Assembly (NCBI GenBank): GCA_938015525.1
Contig: CALLPC010000007.1
Span: 1 to 64,000, forward strand
Length of the DNA: 64,000 nucleotides
Direction: 5' to 3'
Source of the DNA: an uncultured Dehalococcoidia bacterium
Lineage (GTDB): Bacteria; Chloroflexota; Dehalococcoidia; Tepidiformales; Tepidiformaceae
Program-made: the position numbers and the translations under genes
Part shown: piece after piece, positions 26,422 to 34,280 of the stretch
Numbering within the stretch: the first letter of the stretch is position 1
Layout: the number at the start of each line of letters is the position of its first letter
The notes under the pieces: generated by a model
Databases searched by the model: none
Told to the model about the DNA's origin: nothing
What the model saw: the letters and a program-made list of their open reading frames with translations, nothing else

Positions 26422-27150
26422 ATGGACACCGCCAGCCTCGATGCAGTAGAAGCCGAGCTCCTGGGAGCCGAGTTCGCCGGCTGCCGCCCCGTCTGGTACT
26501 CCTCCAACTACGTCTTTCTCGCGCAGCTCCGGACCCGAGCGCGCGAGTTCCTCGCCATCTACAAGCCGCGCGACGGCGAGACGCCGCTCTGGGACTTCCC
26601 CCAGGGGACGCTCTTCCTGCGCGAGGCAGCCGCCTACCGGCTGGCGAAACTCCTCCGCTGGGCGGTCGTCCCGCCGACCGTCGTCCGCGACGGTCCGTCC
26701 GGCATCGGTTCTGTCCAGCTCTTCATCGACCACGACCCGGAGCACCATTTTTTCGTTCAACGCGAGAACCCGGGCTTCTGGCCACAGCTGCAGCGGCTCT
26801 GCCTGTTCGATGCCATCGCGAACAACGCCGACCGGAAGGGCGGCCATTGCCTGCTCGACGCTTCGGGCCACATCTGGGCAATCGACAACGGCCTCTGTTT
26901 CCACGAGCAGGACAAGCTGCGGACCGTCATCTGGGACTGGGCGGGGGAACCGATCCCGCCGGAGCTGCTGGCCGACCTCGAGGCGGCGGCAGCGCGCATC
27001 GACGACCCCGCCGGCGAAGCGTCGGCACTCCGCGAGCTCCTCACGGAAGCCGAGTTCCGTGCCACCGTCCGCCGGCTCGAGCGGCTCATCGCGCGCCGGG
27101 CGTTCCCCGTGCCTGGGGCCGCTCGGCATTATCCGTGGCCGCTCGTGTAA
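26422..27150 (+). CDS. SCO1664-like (PI3/4-kinase-like fold) protein
   Basis: A 242-residue protein resembling the SCO1664 family, common in Actinobacteria and Chloroflexota and distantly kinase-like. Visible are FLAIYKPRDGETPLWDFPQG (Lys/Arg for nucleotide), FREAAAYRLAKLL-like LREAAAYRLAKLL, the catalytic-like LFDAIANNADRKGGHCLLD (Asn-Asn-x-Asp-Arg-K) and IWAIDNGLCFHEQDKLRTV (metal Asp-Asn). The motif order matches phosphoinositide-kinase-like ATP sites. Role unknown. TAGGCT (26408-26413) ends 8 nt before ATG 26422. Confidence 0.8.
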   Translation: MDTASLDAVEAELLGAEFAGCRPVWYSSNYVFLAQLRTRAREFLAIYKPRDGETPLWDFPQGTLFLREAAAYRLAKLLRWAVVPPTVVRDGPSGIGSVQLFIDHDPEHHFFVQRENPGFWPQLQRLCLFDAIANNADRKGGHCLLDASGHIWAIDNGLCFHEQDKLRTVIWDWAGEPIPPELLADLEAAAARIDDPAGEASALRELLTEAEFRATVRRLERLIARRAFPVPGAARHYPWPLV

Positions 27151-27241
27151 GGCCGCGCGCCCGCATCCCTTGCGCCCGCTCAGCTCCCGTTCGTAATGTG
27201 TACGGCGCCCCCGGGGGGCCAGCTCGCAGGGAGGTATTGCG

Positions 27242-28891
27242 ATGTTCCCCAGCACGATGATGGACTTGCCGCTGACGGTCCAGAGCATCTTCTGGCGGGT
27301 CGAGCGACTCTTTTATGACAAGCCGCTCGCGACCTACACCGAATCCGGAGATGCCGTCCGTTCGACCTACGGCGAGCTCGCGCGCAATGTCCACCGCCTG
27401 GCCAGCGCCCTGGCGAAGGAAGGCGTCACCGAGGGCACCCGGGTGGCGACCTTCGGCTGGAACACCCAGCGCCACCTCGAGTGCTACTTCGCCATCCCCT
27501 GCATGGGGGCCGTGCTCCACACCCTCAACGTCCGGCTCTTCGCCGACCAGCTCGAGTACATCATCAACCACGCTCAGGACGAGGTAATCTTCTGCGACCG
27601 TTCGGTGCTGCCGGTTCTCGAAGGGCTGGCGGGCAGAATCCCGTCCGTTCGCCTCGTGGTCCTCATGAACGAGGGACCTCAGCCGACCGGCAGGCTGCCG
27701 CGGACAGTCGACTACTTCGAATTCCTCTCCTCTGGCGACGAGCGGTTCGCCTGGCCGTCCATCGACGAGCGCGCTGCCGCGGCCATGTGCTACACCTCCG
27801 GGACGACCGGCAACCCCAAAGGCGTCGTCTACAGCCACCGGTCCACGATGATCCACAGCCTCGTCGCGGCCCTGCCCGATTCGGTCAATATCTCCGAGAC
27901 GGACACTCTCATGTATGCGGTGCCGATGTTCCACGCCAACGCATGGGGACTTCCCTATGCCGCCGCGAACGCAGGCGCCTCACAGGTCTTCTCCGACCGC
28001 TTCCTCGATGCCGAGCGGGTCGTCAACCTCCTCGACCGCGAAGGCGTCACCATCTCGGCCGGGGTTCCCACGGTCTGGCTTCCCGTCCTGAATCTGCTCG
28101 ACCAGACGGGCAGGAAGCTTCCGAAGCTGCAGCGTGTCCTCTGCGGCGGCTCCGCGGCGCCTCCTGCGCTCATCGCCGGCCTTCGCCGGCACGGCATCCG
28201 CCTCGTCCATGCCTGGGGCATGACGGAGACCTCGCCGCTCGCCTCGCTCACCCGCATCCGTTCCACGATGCAGGAGTACAGCGAAGAGAAGCAGCTCGAA
28301 GTGCTGGCGAAGCAAGGCGTCATCGTCCCGACCCTCGAATGGCGCATCGTCGACCTCGAGACCGGCAAGGAACAGCCGTGGGACGGCAAGTCCATCGGCG
28401 AACTGCAGATTCGCGGCCCTTACATCACCGGCACCTACTACAACGACCCGACCGCTGCGGAAAAGTTCATGGACGGCTGGCTCCGGACCGGCGATGTCGC
28501 GACCATCGACCCGCTCGGCTACGTGCAGCTGGTGGACCGGACGAAGGACCTGGTCAAGTCCGGCGGCGAATGGATTTCGTCAGTCGAGCTGGAGAACCTG
28601 ATCATGGCCCACCCGAAGGTCCTCGAGGCGGCGGTCGTTGGGCTGCCGCACCCCCGCTGGCAGGAACGCCCGGTCGCGGCGGTCGTCCCGAAACCGGAAT
28701 ACAGGGGACAGCTGACCGCCGACGAGATTCGCGACTACCTCGCCGAGAAGGTCGCTAAATGGTGGCTGCCGGACGAGGTCGTCTTCCTCGATGCCCTGCC
28801 TCGGACGAGCGTCGGTAAGTTCGCGAAGAACCAGCTGCGGGTGCAGCTCGCCGAGGTCGCGAACCGCTGGGCCGCCTCGCCGGCCGGGTGA
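27242..28891 (+). CDS. Long-chain acyl-CoA synthetase (AMP-forming)
   Basis: Activates a fatty acid to its CoA thioester via acyl-AMP. The 549-residue ANL-superfamily enzyme has the P-loop-like AMCYTSGTTGNPKGVVYSHR, LVHAWGMTETSPLAS, GWLRTGDVATIDPLGYVQLV, the hinge DRTKDLVKSGGEWIS, and the C-terminal lysine in LPRTSVGKFAKNQL. Close in layout to AlkK/medium- to long-chain fatty-acyl ligases. GGGAGGT precedes ATG 27242 by about 6 nt. It is probably monocistronic. Confidence 0.93.
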   Translation: MFPSTMMDLPLTVQSIFWRVERLFYDKPLATYTESGDAVRSTYGELARNVHRLASALAKEGVTEGTRVATFGWNTQRHLECYFAIPCMGAVLHTLNVRLFADQLEYIINHAQDEVIFCDRSVLPVLEGLAGRIPSVRLVVLMNEGPQPTGRLPRTVDYFEFLSSGDERFAWPSIDERAAAAMCYTSGTTGNPKGVVYSHRSTMIHSLVAALPDSVNISETDTLMYAVPMFHANAWGLPYAAANAGASQVFSDRFLDAERVVNLLDREGVTISAGVPTVWLPVLNLLDQTGRKLPKLQRVLCGGSAAPPALIAGLRRHGIRLVHAWGMTETSPLASLTRIRSTMQEYSEEKQLEVLAKQGVIVPTLEWRIVDLETGKEQPWDGKSIGELQIRGPYITGTYYNDPTAAEKFMDGWLRTGDVATIDPLGYVQLVDRTKDLVKSGGEWISSVELENLIMAHPKVLEAAVVGLPHPRWQERPVAAVVPKPEYRGQLTADEIRDYLAEKVAKWWLPDEVVFLDALPRTSVGKFAKNQLRVQLAEVANRWAASPAG

Positions 28892-28983
28892 TGCTCTTAT
28901 GGAGGCTGACCCTGCCCCGGTGCTACGCGGGGAGCCCGGACACGCCGAGGCGCTCCAAGGCGCGTCCGCGATGATTTGCGCCC

Positions 28984-30372
28984 GTGCGTGAACCCGCTAC
29001 CGAGGCGCCGCACGGCATCCTCACCGCGCGGATGGTGGGACAGCGGCGGCGCCCGGCCGTCAGCAGCGGCGTCATGCGGCTTGCCGCTGGCTTCGGTCTC
29101 ATTTTGCTCGTCGGAACCCTCATCCTCTGCACCCCCGCTGCCTCCGAACACGGCACCTGGGTCCACCCGAAGGATGCGCTGTTCACTGCCGTATCTGCGG
29201 TCTGCGTCACGGGCCTCACCGTCGTCGATACCCCAACGCACTGGAGCACCCTGGGGGAAATCGTCATCCTCCTCCTCATCCAGGTCGGCGGCCTCGGCTA
29301 CATGGTCGGCACCACGGTCGTCATGTGGGCACTCGGTCGTCAGATCGGTATCCGCGACCGGAACATGCTGCGGCTCTACTACGGCGCGCCCAGCATGCAT
29401 GAGACGTTCTCCTTCGCGCGCGGAGTGGCCCTCTTCACGCTCCTCGCGGAGGCGGCCGGCGCCCTCGTCCTCTGGGGGGCGTTCCGCGGCGAAGGGGTGC
29501 CTTCCGGGCAGGCAGCGTGGTGGGGGGTCTTCCACTCCGTCTCGGCGTTCAACAACGCCGGCTTCAGCCTGACGGGACGGGACATGACCCCGTACACCGG
29601 TAACCCGGTCATCCTCGGCACGCTCATGGTCCTGATCATCCTGGGCGGCATCGGCTTCCTCCCCGTCGTCAACCTCATGCGGCGTCGCTCATTCGCCCGG
29701 CTGCCGCTCGACAACAAATTGATTTACCTCACGAGCGCCGTGCTGCTCGCCCTGGGCATGCTTTTCACAGCAGCGGTTGAGTGGAACAACCAGCGCACTC
29801 TCGGGTCGCTCGACCCGGTCGAGCGACCGCTCGCTGCTCTCTTCCAGAGCACCAGTGCGCGGACCGCCGGCTTCAGCACCATCGACATGTCCGGCCTGCA
29901 CGACCAGACGAAGCTTGCGACCATCGGCCTGATGTTCGTCGGCGCGGCTGCCGGCTCGACGGGCGGCGGCCTCAAAGTCGGGGCGTTCTCCCTCCTTTTT
30001 GTCGTCATGGTCGCCACCATCCGGGGAACGGACGACGTCTCGGCCTTCCGCAAGCGCATCCCCCATGCTGTCATCCAGCAGGCAACAACCCTGGCGCTCT
30101 ACCACGTCGCGCTGCTTTTCGGCTTCGGCCTCGCGCTGACGTTTACGGTCGACCGGCCGTTCATCGACGTGCTGTTCGAGGCCCAGTCGGCCATCTCAAC
30201 GGTCGGCCTTTCGACAGCGGGAACCGTGAGTTTTGGCTCGGACGGCCACTTCGTGCTCATCCTCGCGATGCTGGCGGGGCGTTTCAGTCCCGTAATGCTC
30301 GTGCTCTACATGACCCGTCCCCGCCGGCGCGTCCCCTACCATCATCCTATCGACAGCGTGAGGTTGAGCTAG
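28984..30372 (+). CDS. Trk/Ktr potassium uptake channel subunit
   Basis: A 462-residue K+ channel of the TrkH/KtrB superfamily with four M1-P-M2 repeats. The P-loop filter segments are visible: SAVCVTGLTVVDT, SAFNNAGFSLTG, STSARTAGFSTID and SAISTVGLSTAG. The gate loop lies after FVGAAAGSTGGGLK in repeat three. Length is nearer KtrB than TrkH. GTG at 28984 has GATGAT ending 8 nt upstream. The cognate RCK subunit gene starts 2 nt after its stop codon. Confidence 0.94.
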   Translation: MREPATEAPHGILTARMVGQRRRPAVSSGVMRLAAGFGLILLVGTLILCTPAASEHGTWVHPKDALFTAVSAVCVTGLTVVDTPTHWSTLGEIVILLLIQVGGLGYMVGTTVVMWALGRQIGIRDRNMLRLYYGAPSMHETFSFARGVALFTLLAEAAGALVLWGAFRGEGVPSGQAAWWGVFHSVSAFNNAGFSLTGRDMTPYTGNPVILGTLMVLIILGGIGFLPVVNLMRRRSFARLPLDNKLIYLTSAVLLALGMLFTAAVEWNNQRTLGSLDPVERPLAALFQSTSARTAGFSTIDMSGLHDQTKLATIGLMFVGAAAGSTGGGLKVGAFSLLFVVMVATIRGTDDVSAFRKRIPHAVIQQATTLALYHVALLFGFGLALTFTVDRPFIDVLFEAQSAISTVGLSTAGTVSFGSDGHFVLILAMLAGRFSPVMLVLYMTRPRRRVPYHHPIDSVRLS

Positions 30373-30374
30373 TC

Positions 30375-31022
30375 ATGAACGTCGCCATCCTCGGCCTCGG
30401 CCGGTTCGGTTCGCAGCTGGCGGAGGAACTGGTCGCCATCGGCGTTGAAGTTCTGGCGGTCGACCGGGACGACGCCCGCGTCAATGCGCTCGCTGAGACA
30501 GCGACGCTTGCAGCTGCGGGAGACCTTACCGATTTCGAGTTTCTCCAGAGCCTCTCGCTGGGAGACTACGACGCAGTCGTCGTCGCGATCGGCTCAGCGA
30601 TTGCCACCTCGGTGCTGCTTACCCTGACGCTCAAGCGACGGCTCTCCCTGAAACATGTCGTGGCGAAGGCCAGCACGAAAGACCATGCCGAGGCTCTTCG
30701 GCTCGCGGGCGCCGACCTCGTGGTCTCACCGGAGCAGGAGGCAGCCATCCGGCTGGCCCACACCCTGGGTCCCTCGAGCCACCTCCAGGAGTACCTTTCG
30801 CTCGGGCCGACCTACGGCGTTGCGAAACTCCAGGCGCCAATCACGGCCGTCGGCCGGACGATCGGCTCGCTCGAAGCGTTCACACGCCACAATGTCGTGC
30901 TCCTCGCCATGGTGCGGAACCAGCTCGTGACCTTCCGACCGGACAGGGACGTCGTCGTGGAGGATGGCGATGTCTGGCTCATCGCGGGGGAGGACGACCA
31001 GCTCCGGAAAGCGGGCAGTTAA
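30375..31022 (+). CDS. TrkA/KtrA-type RCK regulatory subunit
   Basis: A 215-residue cytosolic ring subunit. The N-terminal Rossmann domain (NVAILGLGRFGSQLAEELVA, then VLAVDRDDARVNAL) binds NAD(H)/ATP/ADP; the C-terminal RCK_C domain (about 140-215) includes DVWLIAGEDDQL. It gates the adjacent channel; RCK_C domains of this kind may also bind c-di-AMP. ATG at 30375, 2 nt after the channel stop, so translational coupling is likely. Confidence 0.93.
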   Translation: MNVAILGLGRFGSQLAEELVAIGVEVLAVDRDDARVNALAETATLAAAGDLTDFEFLQSLSLGDYDAVVVAIGSAIATSVLLTLTLKRRLSLKHVVAKASTKDHAEALRLAGADLVVSPEQEAAIRLAHTLGPSSHLQEYLSLGPTYGVAKLQAPITAVGRTIGSLEAFTRHNVVLLAMVRNQLVTFRPDRDVVVEDGDVWLIAGEDDQLRKAGS

Positions 31023-31050
31023 AAGGCTCGCGCAGCCGGCGCTCCGGTGG

Positions 31051-31121
31051 TTGCCGAGCAGGGATTCGAACCCCGACCATAGGCTCCAAAGGCCCGTGTG
31101 CTACCGTTACACCACTCGGCA
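31051..31121 (-). tRNA. tRNA-Gln (anticodon TTG)
   Basis: A 71-nt tRNA. Acceptor TGCCGAG pairs with CTCGGCA, discriminator A, D-arm GTGTAACGGTAGCAC, anticodon loop CTTTGGA with anticodon TTG, T-loop GGTTCGAATCC. No CCA is encoded. The last bp of the anticodon stem is a C-A mismatch. Confidence 0.93.
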
Positions 31122-31149
31122 CCGCAGGAAGTCGAGCGGGTTGACCCGC

Positions 31150-31235
31150 TGGTGCCGAAGGTGGGATTCGAACCCACACGAGCTTGCACTCAGCGGTTTT
31201 TGAGACCGCCGCGTCTGCCATTCCGCCACTTCGGC
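31150..31235 (-). tRNA. tRNA-Leu (anticodon CAA)
   Basis: An 86-nt class II tRNA including an encoded CCA (31150-31152). Acceptor GCCGAAG/CTTCGGC, anticodon stem-loop GCGGT CTCAAAA ACCGC with anticodon CAA, long variable arm GAGTGCAAGCTC, T-arm GTGGGTTCGAATCCCAC. Second of three clustered tRNAs on this strand. Confidence 0.95.
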
Positions 31236-31261
31236 TCCCGTCGCGATTTTACCCGGACAGC

Positions 31262-31291
31262 GCAAAAGAAACGCCCGCCGTAGAGGCGGGC
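31262..31291 (-). terminator. Hairpin terminator between tRNA-Gly and tRNA-Leu
   Basis: A 7-bp perfect GC stem (31273-31279 with 31285-31291) with a 5-nt loop, followed on the minus strand by GTTTCTTTTG. It follows the tRNA-Gly gene, so tRNA-Gly is probably its own transcript and tRNA-Leu/tRNA-Gln need another promoter or readthrough. Confidence 0.75.
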
Positions 31292-31303
31292 GGGCCTTTC
31301 ACG

Positions 31304-31378
31304 TGGAGCGGAAGACGAGGTTCGAACTCGCGACCTCCTCCTTGGCAAGGAGGCGCTCTACCACTGAGCTACTTCCGC
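31304..31378 (-). tRNA. tRNA-Gly (anticodon GCC)
   Basis: A 75-nt tRNA including an encoded CCA (31304-31306). Acceptor GCGGAAG/CTTCCGC, D-arm GCTCAGTGGTAGAGC, anticodon stem-loop CTCCT TGCCA AGGAG with anticodon GCC, T-arm GCGAGTTCGAACCTCGT. Confidence 0.95.
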
Positions 31379-31390
31379 CTGACACTCTGG

Positions 31391-31418
31391 AGTATAGCAC
31401 GGTCCGAACTTGCGCCAA
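31391..31418 (-). promoter_or_regulatory. Putative promoter of the tRNA-Gly gene
   Basis: On the minus strand, TTGGCG (31413-31418) and TATACT (31391-31396) are separated by 16 nt. The predicted transcription start is about 5 nt before the tRNA 5' end. Confidence 0.65.
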
Positions 31419-31431
31419 GCACCGTTGCCTG

Positions 31432-31977
31432 TCAGTCCCCGAGGAGGGTGGTGTAGCCGAGGCCGATGACCTCCTCCACGTACTGGCTCCGCCAGCCCGG
31501 GTCCGGAATCGGTACACCGTGTTCACGGAACCAGCGGTGCAGCTGCAGGTACTCCTCCTCCAGCCGCATTCGCCAGGCATCCTCTTCCCGGAACAGCTCT
31601 GGGTCGACTTCGTGGAGCCCCTTCTTCATCTCCTCGTAGCTGACGTCCGTCTCTTCCTTCCAGTAGGTGGAGAGGTAGTCGATGGAGTCCTCCAGGTTCC
31701 GGCGGCATTCCTCGAGCATCATCGTCATCATGCCCGTCTCGTCCATCAGCTCACCGTTCACCCGATGGCGGCGGGCGCACGGTTCGCAGACGACGACGAG
31801 TTTCCGGGCATCGCAATCCGATTTATCCGCGCAATCGCGGCAGCGCGCCGCGAATTCAGCCGCGGAGGGCTCACGCGTGTACCCGACGATCATCTCATCG
31901 CCGAGTGCACCGCAGGCCTGGCAGGTGAGCTTCGCGGAGAGGATCTCGTTGATGGTCTTGTCCCAGTCGAGCTGCAT
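31432..31977 (-). CDS. Cysteine-rich (zinc-cluster) protein, unknown function
   Basis: A 181-residue acidic protein. The N-terminal third holds several cysteine pairs: CQACGALGDE, CRDCADKSDCD and CEPCARRHR, suggesting two zinc sites. The rest is mostly helical and rich in Glu, Trp and Tyr, with EECRRNLEDSIDYLSTYWKE and the closing segment RSQYVEEVIGLGYTTLLGD. No known catalytic motif. ATG at 31977. It is preceded by queD on the same strand (33-bp gap), so they may be cotranscribed, but a link to queuosine synthesis is not shown. Confidence 0.65.
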   Translation of the reverse strand: MQLDWDKTINEILSAKLTCQACGALGDEMIVGYTREPSAAEFAARCRDCADKSDCDARKLVVVCEPCARRHRVNGELMDETGMMTMMLEECRRNLEDSIDYLSTYWKEETDVSYEEMKKGLHEVDPELFREEDAWRMRLEEEYLQLHRWFREHGVPIPDPGWRSQYVEEVIGLGYTTLLGD

Positions 31978-32010
31978 GGGAATCCTCCGGATCGAAGCGG
32001 AACGGGCCGC

Positions 32011-32496
32011 TCACACTTCCAGTGTATACCAGCCGACCTGCCCGGGCATTTCTTCGATGCCCACGGTGATGCGCCGCAGGTGCGTGGCACCTTGCTGCTG
32101 GAGCCGCTCCAGCAGCTCCCCCGTGAACCACTCGGCAAGACACTCGGCTGTCGAGTTCGGAATCGGCAGCGGGAGCACGTCGCTCGCCGGGAATCGGTAC
32201 GTCCTGTCCTGGAACGAAACCTCCCACCCGTCGGGCGTTTCCCGGATGTCGAGGTGGGCACTCTTCCGCTGAAGCAGAAACTTGTGGTCGAGCAGCTCGA
32301 CGAGCTCCCGCGCGGCTCGCTTCACTGCCCCAAAGTCCCAGACCCACCCATCCTCCGTGAGCGGTCCCTCGAGCTCGACGATGACATCGTAGTTGTGACC
32401 GTGCAGCGGCTCACAGGCGCCACCGAACGTTGCCATATGAGCGGCAGCGAAACGGAGCCGATTACGTTCGACAGAGACCCTGCGGGTGGTGCGCAT
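32011..32496 (-). CDS. queD: 6-carboxytetrahydropterin synthase / PTPS-family protein
   Basis: A 161-residue PTPS-fold enzyme. Zinc ligands are in FAAAHMATF and the paired LHGHNYDVIVELEG; the catalytic Cys lies in the CxxxHGH pattern (CEPLHGH) typical of QueD. Also DFGAVKRAARELVELLDHKFLL and a C-terminal Glu (VGIEEMPGQ). QueD converts 7,8-dihydroneopterin triphosphate to carboxytetrahydropterin for queuosine/7-deazaguanine. No queC, queE or queF is nearby. ATG at 32496 lies 8 nt after TACAAT on the minus strand (32505-32510), so leaderless. Confidence 0.9.
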   Translation of the reverse strand: MRTTRRVSVERNRLRFAAAHMATFGGACEPLHGHNYDVIVELEGPLTEDGWVWDFGAVKRAARELVELLDHKFLLQRKSAHLDIRETPDGWEVSFQDRTYRFPASDVLPLPIPNSTAECLAEWFTGELLERLQQQGATHLRRITVGIEEMPGQVGWYTLEV

Positions 32497-32599
32497 CCAT
32501 TTGGATTGTAACGGCCCCGGCACGAACGGTGCGCGTTGCCGCAATCCGTTCGGTTCGTCACAATCCATGCTGGCGCCAACCGGCGCAGGAGCCTGCCGC

Positions 32600-33475
32600 G
32601 TGAGCATCATCGCCGTGACCTCCGCTGAACCCGGTGCCGGCAAGACCGGGGTCGCCGCTGCCGTCGCCCGCTGGCTGGCCTACAGCGGCCGCCCGGTGCG
32701 ACTGGTGCGGCTCGCCGAGCCCGGAGGCCGAGCGGCCGAGGATGCGGCGTGGTTCGCGACGCTCGATTTCGCTCCCGGCAGCCCGGCGGAGCCGCTCGAT
32801 GGGTCGCCGGCCCCGGCTGCGGGAGAGACACTCGTCGTGGAGTGTCACGCCGCTGCCGCGCCGGGCGGGGCCGCCATCGTCACGGTCGCCCGGGCCGGCA
32901 AGGCTATCCCGGCGCCCGGCGCTTCCGCCGTCATCACCACGGCCGTGCCAGGCCTCCGCGGCGTCCGCGTCCACGAAGGCTCGCCGCTCCGAATCGACGT
33001 TGGGGAGTCCCGAACCCTTGCCGGCTTCGCTCTCGACGAGGCGCTGCGCTGGCTCCATGCCGAGGTGCTGCTGCCCGGCGACCTGCCGGCCGACACCACG
33101 TCCGACCATCTCGTCATCGCGCCGATCGGCTCCGATGCTGGCCAGCCGTACTTTCGGAGATTTCCCTCGATGACCGTCGTTGCCCGGTTCGACCGAACCG
33201 ACATGCACCTCGCGGCACTGCGGGCCAGCCCCAACGCCCTGGTCCTGACAGGCGGCCGTCACCCGAGCGGGTACACCCTCGATGCCGCCTCGGCGAGCGG
33301 CGTCCCCGTCGTGCTCTCCCGGACCGACACGGAGAACACGGTCATCGCCCTCGAGCGGGTCTTCGAGGGTACCCGGTTCCGCGGCCAACGGAAGCTCGAC
33401 CAGATGAGCGAGCTGCTGAGCGGCACCCCGCTCTTCGACGTGCTCCTCGGGACGAGGGCCGCTACCCCAGCCTGA
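32600..33475 (+). CDS. P-loop/DRTGG-domain protein (BioD- or Pta-N-like)
   Basis: A 291-residue protein in two parts. The N-terminal ~150 residues form a BioD-like nucleotide-binding fold with an altered Walker A, IIAVTSAEPGAGKTGVAAAV. The C-terminal part (HLVIAPIGSDAGQPYFRRF onward, then ALRASPNALVLTGGRHPSGY) resembles the DRTGG domain found between CobQ-like and phosphotransacetylase domains. No acyltransferase domain follows. Likely a regulatory ATPase; function unknown. GTG at 32600 with GGAG 8 nt upstream is preferred; ATG 32570 would add 10 residues. Confidence 0.7.
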   Translation: MSIIAVTSAEPGAGKTGVAAAVARWLAYSGRPVRLVRLAEPGGRAAEDAAWFATLDFAPGSPAEPLDGSPAPAAGETLVVECHAAAAPGGAAIVTVARAGKAIPAPGASAVITTAVPGLRGVRVHEGSPLRIDVGESRTLAGFALDEALRWLHAEVLLPGDLPADTTSDHLVIAPIGSDAGQPYFRRFPSMTVVARFDRTDMHLAALRASPNALVLTGGRHPSGYTLDAASASGVPVVLSRTDTENTVIALERVFEGTRFRGQRKLDQMSELLSGTPLFDVLLGTRAATPA

Positions 33476-33534
33476 CCTGCCCCCGAGCCGCGGTCGACAC
33501 GTGACCGGCCAGGCCTGGGCGCCAGTCCCGGCCG

Positions 33535-34173
33535 TCAGCCGCCGATGATGGGGCCTTCCTCGCCGCCGGGCCTGGGCTGTGTTTCCGCCGGGCGCGCACC
33601 GAAAGGGTCGCGGTTCGGCTGCGGCACGACCGGCGGACGGCCCTGGACCGTCGGCTGCTGCCTGGGAGGCGGCGCGCCGTACTGGCGTGCCTGCGGCGGG
33701 CGAACCGGCCTCGCGCCGAACCCTTCGCGCGGCGGCTTCTCCAGCCCACAGTACGGGCAGGCGACCCATGCGTAGCTGAGCGGCCGCCCGCACTGCCTGC
33801 ATGGCTCCTTCAACTGCGTCCTGCACGAGGGACAAACGAGGAAGTCTTCCTGCACCCGCCGCTTGCAGGTGGGACAGGCCTTTTGGTCCTCGAGCTCCTG
33901 CAGCAGCGCTTCCTCTTCCAGCGAGCGCTCATACAGCTCGGACAGCGTGTATCGCGGCCGAACGATGAGATAGACCCAGTGACCGGGGAGGAAAAAGAGC
34001 AGCACGAGCAGGACGGCGACCGTCTGCAGGACCGGGTCGCGGGTCCGCTGGCGAATGTCCCGGTAGGTCCAGAACACGAGCGCGACCCAGACCGCCGCAA
34101 GGTAAAGCACGAGCACGGCGACGACGTACCGGACCGTCGCTTCCCAGGAGCCCCCGGGCCATGAATCGAACAT
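33535..34173 (-). CDS. Membrane protein with double zinc-ribbon
   Basis: A 212-residue protein. Two N-terminal membrane helices (VRYVVAVLVLYLAAVWVALV; LQTVAVLLVLLFFLPGHWVYL) are followed by a short helix and then four Cys pairs: CPTCKRR, CPSCRTQ, CRQCGRP and CPYCGLE. Together they make two zinc ribbons (about residues 98-145). The C-terminal 60 residues are Pro/Gly/Arg-rich and probably disordered. Likely a cytoplasmic-facing zinc-ribbon domain tethered to the membrane; role unknown. ATG at 34173 is preceded by GGAG 8 nt upstream. Confidence 0.75.
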   Translation of the reverse strand: MFDSWPGGSWEATVRYVVAVLVLYLAAVWVALVFWTYRDIRQRTRDPVLQTVAVLLVLLFFLPGHWVYLIVRPRYTLSELYERSLEEEALLQELEDQKACPTCKRRVQEDFLVCPSCRTQLKEPCRQCGRPLSYAWVACPYCGLEKPPREGFGARPVRPPQARQYGAPPPRQQPTVQGRPPVVPQPNRDPFGARPAETQPRPGGEEGPIIGG

Positions 34174-34280
34174 CCTCAAGCTCCGGCAGGGGCGCTGGCC
34201 CCGCATCACCTTACCGCAGCCGTTGACAACATGCAGCGCAGTAATCGCTCAGACGGGTGATCGAATGGTAGGATCCGGGG

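Noticed and set aside
31051-31378. Integration (attachment) site in the tRNA cluster
   Set aside because: No duplicated tRNA 3' end, integrase or foreign-looking genes in the neighbourhood.
34223-34251. Perfect TTGACA (34223-34228) as a -35 for the helicase gene
   Set aside because: No -10 hexamer is found at 16-18 nt; the better match is TAGGAT at 34269-34274, 40 nt away.
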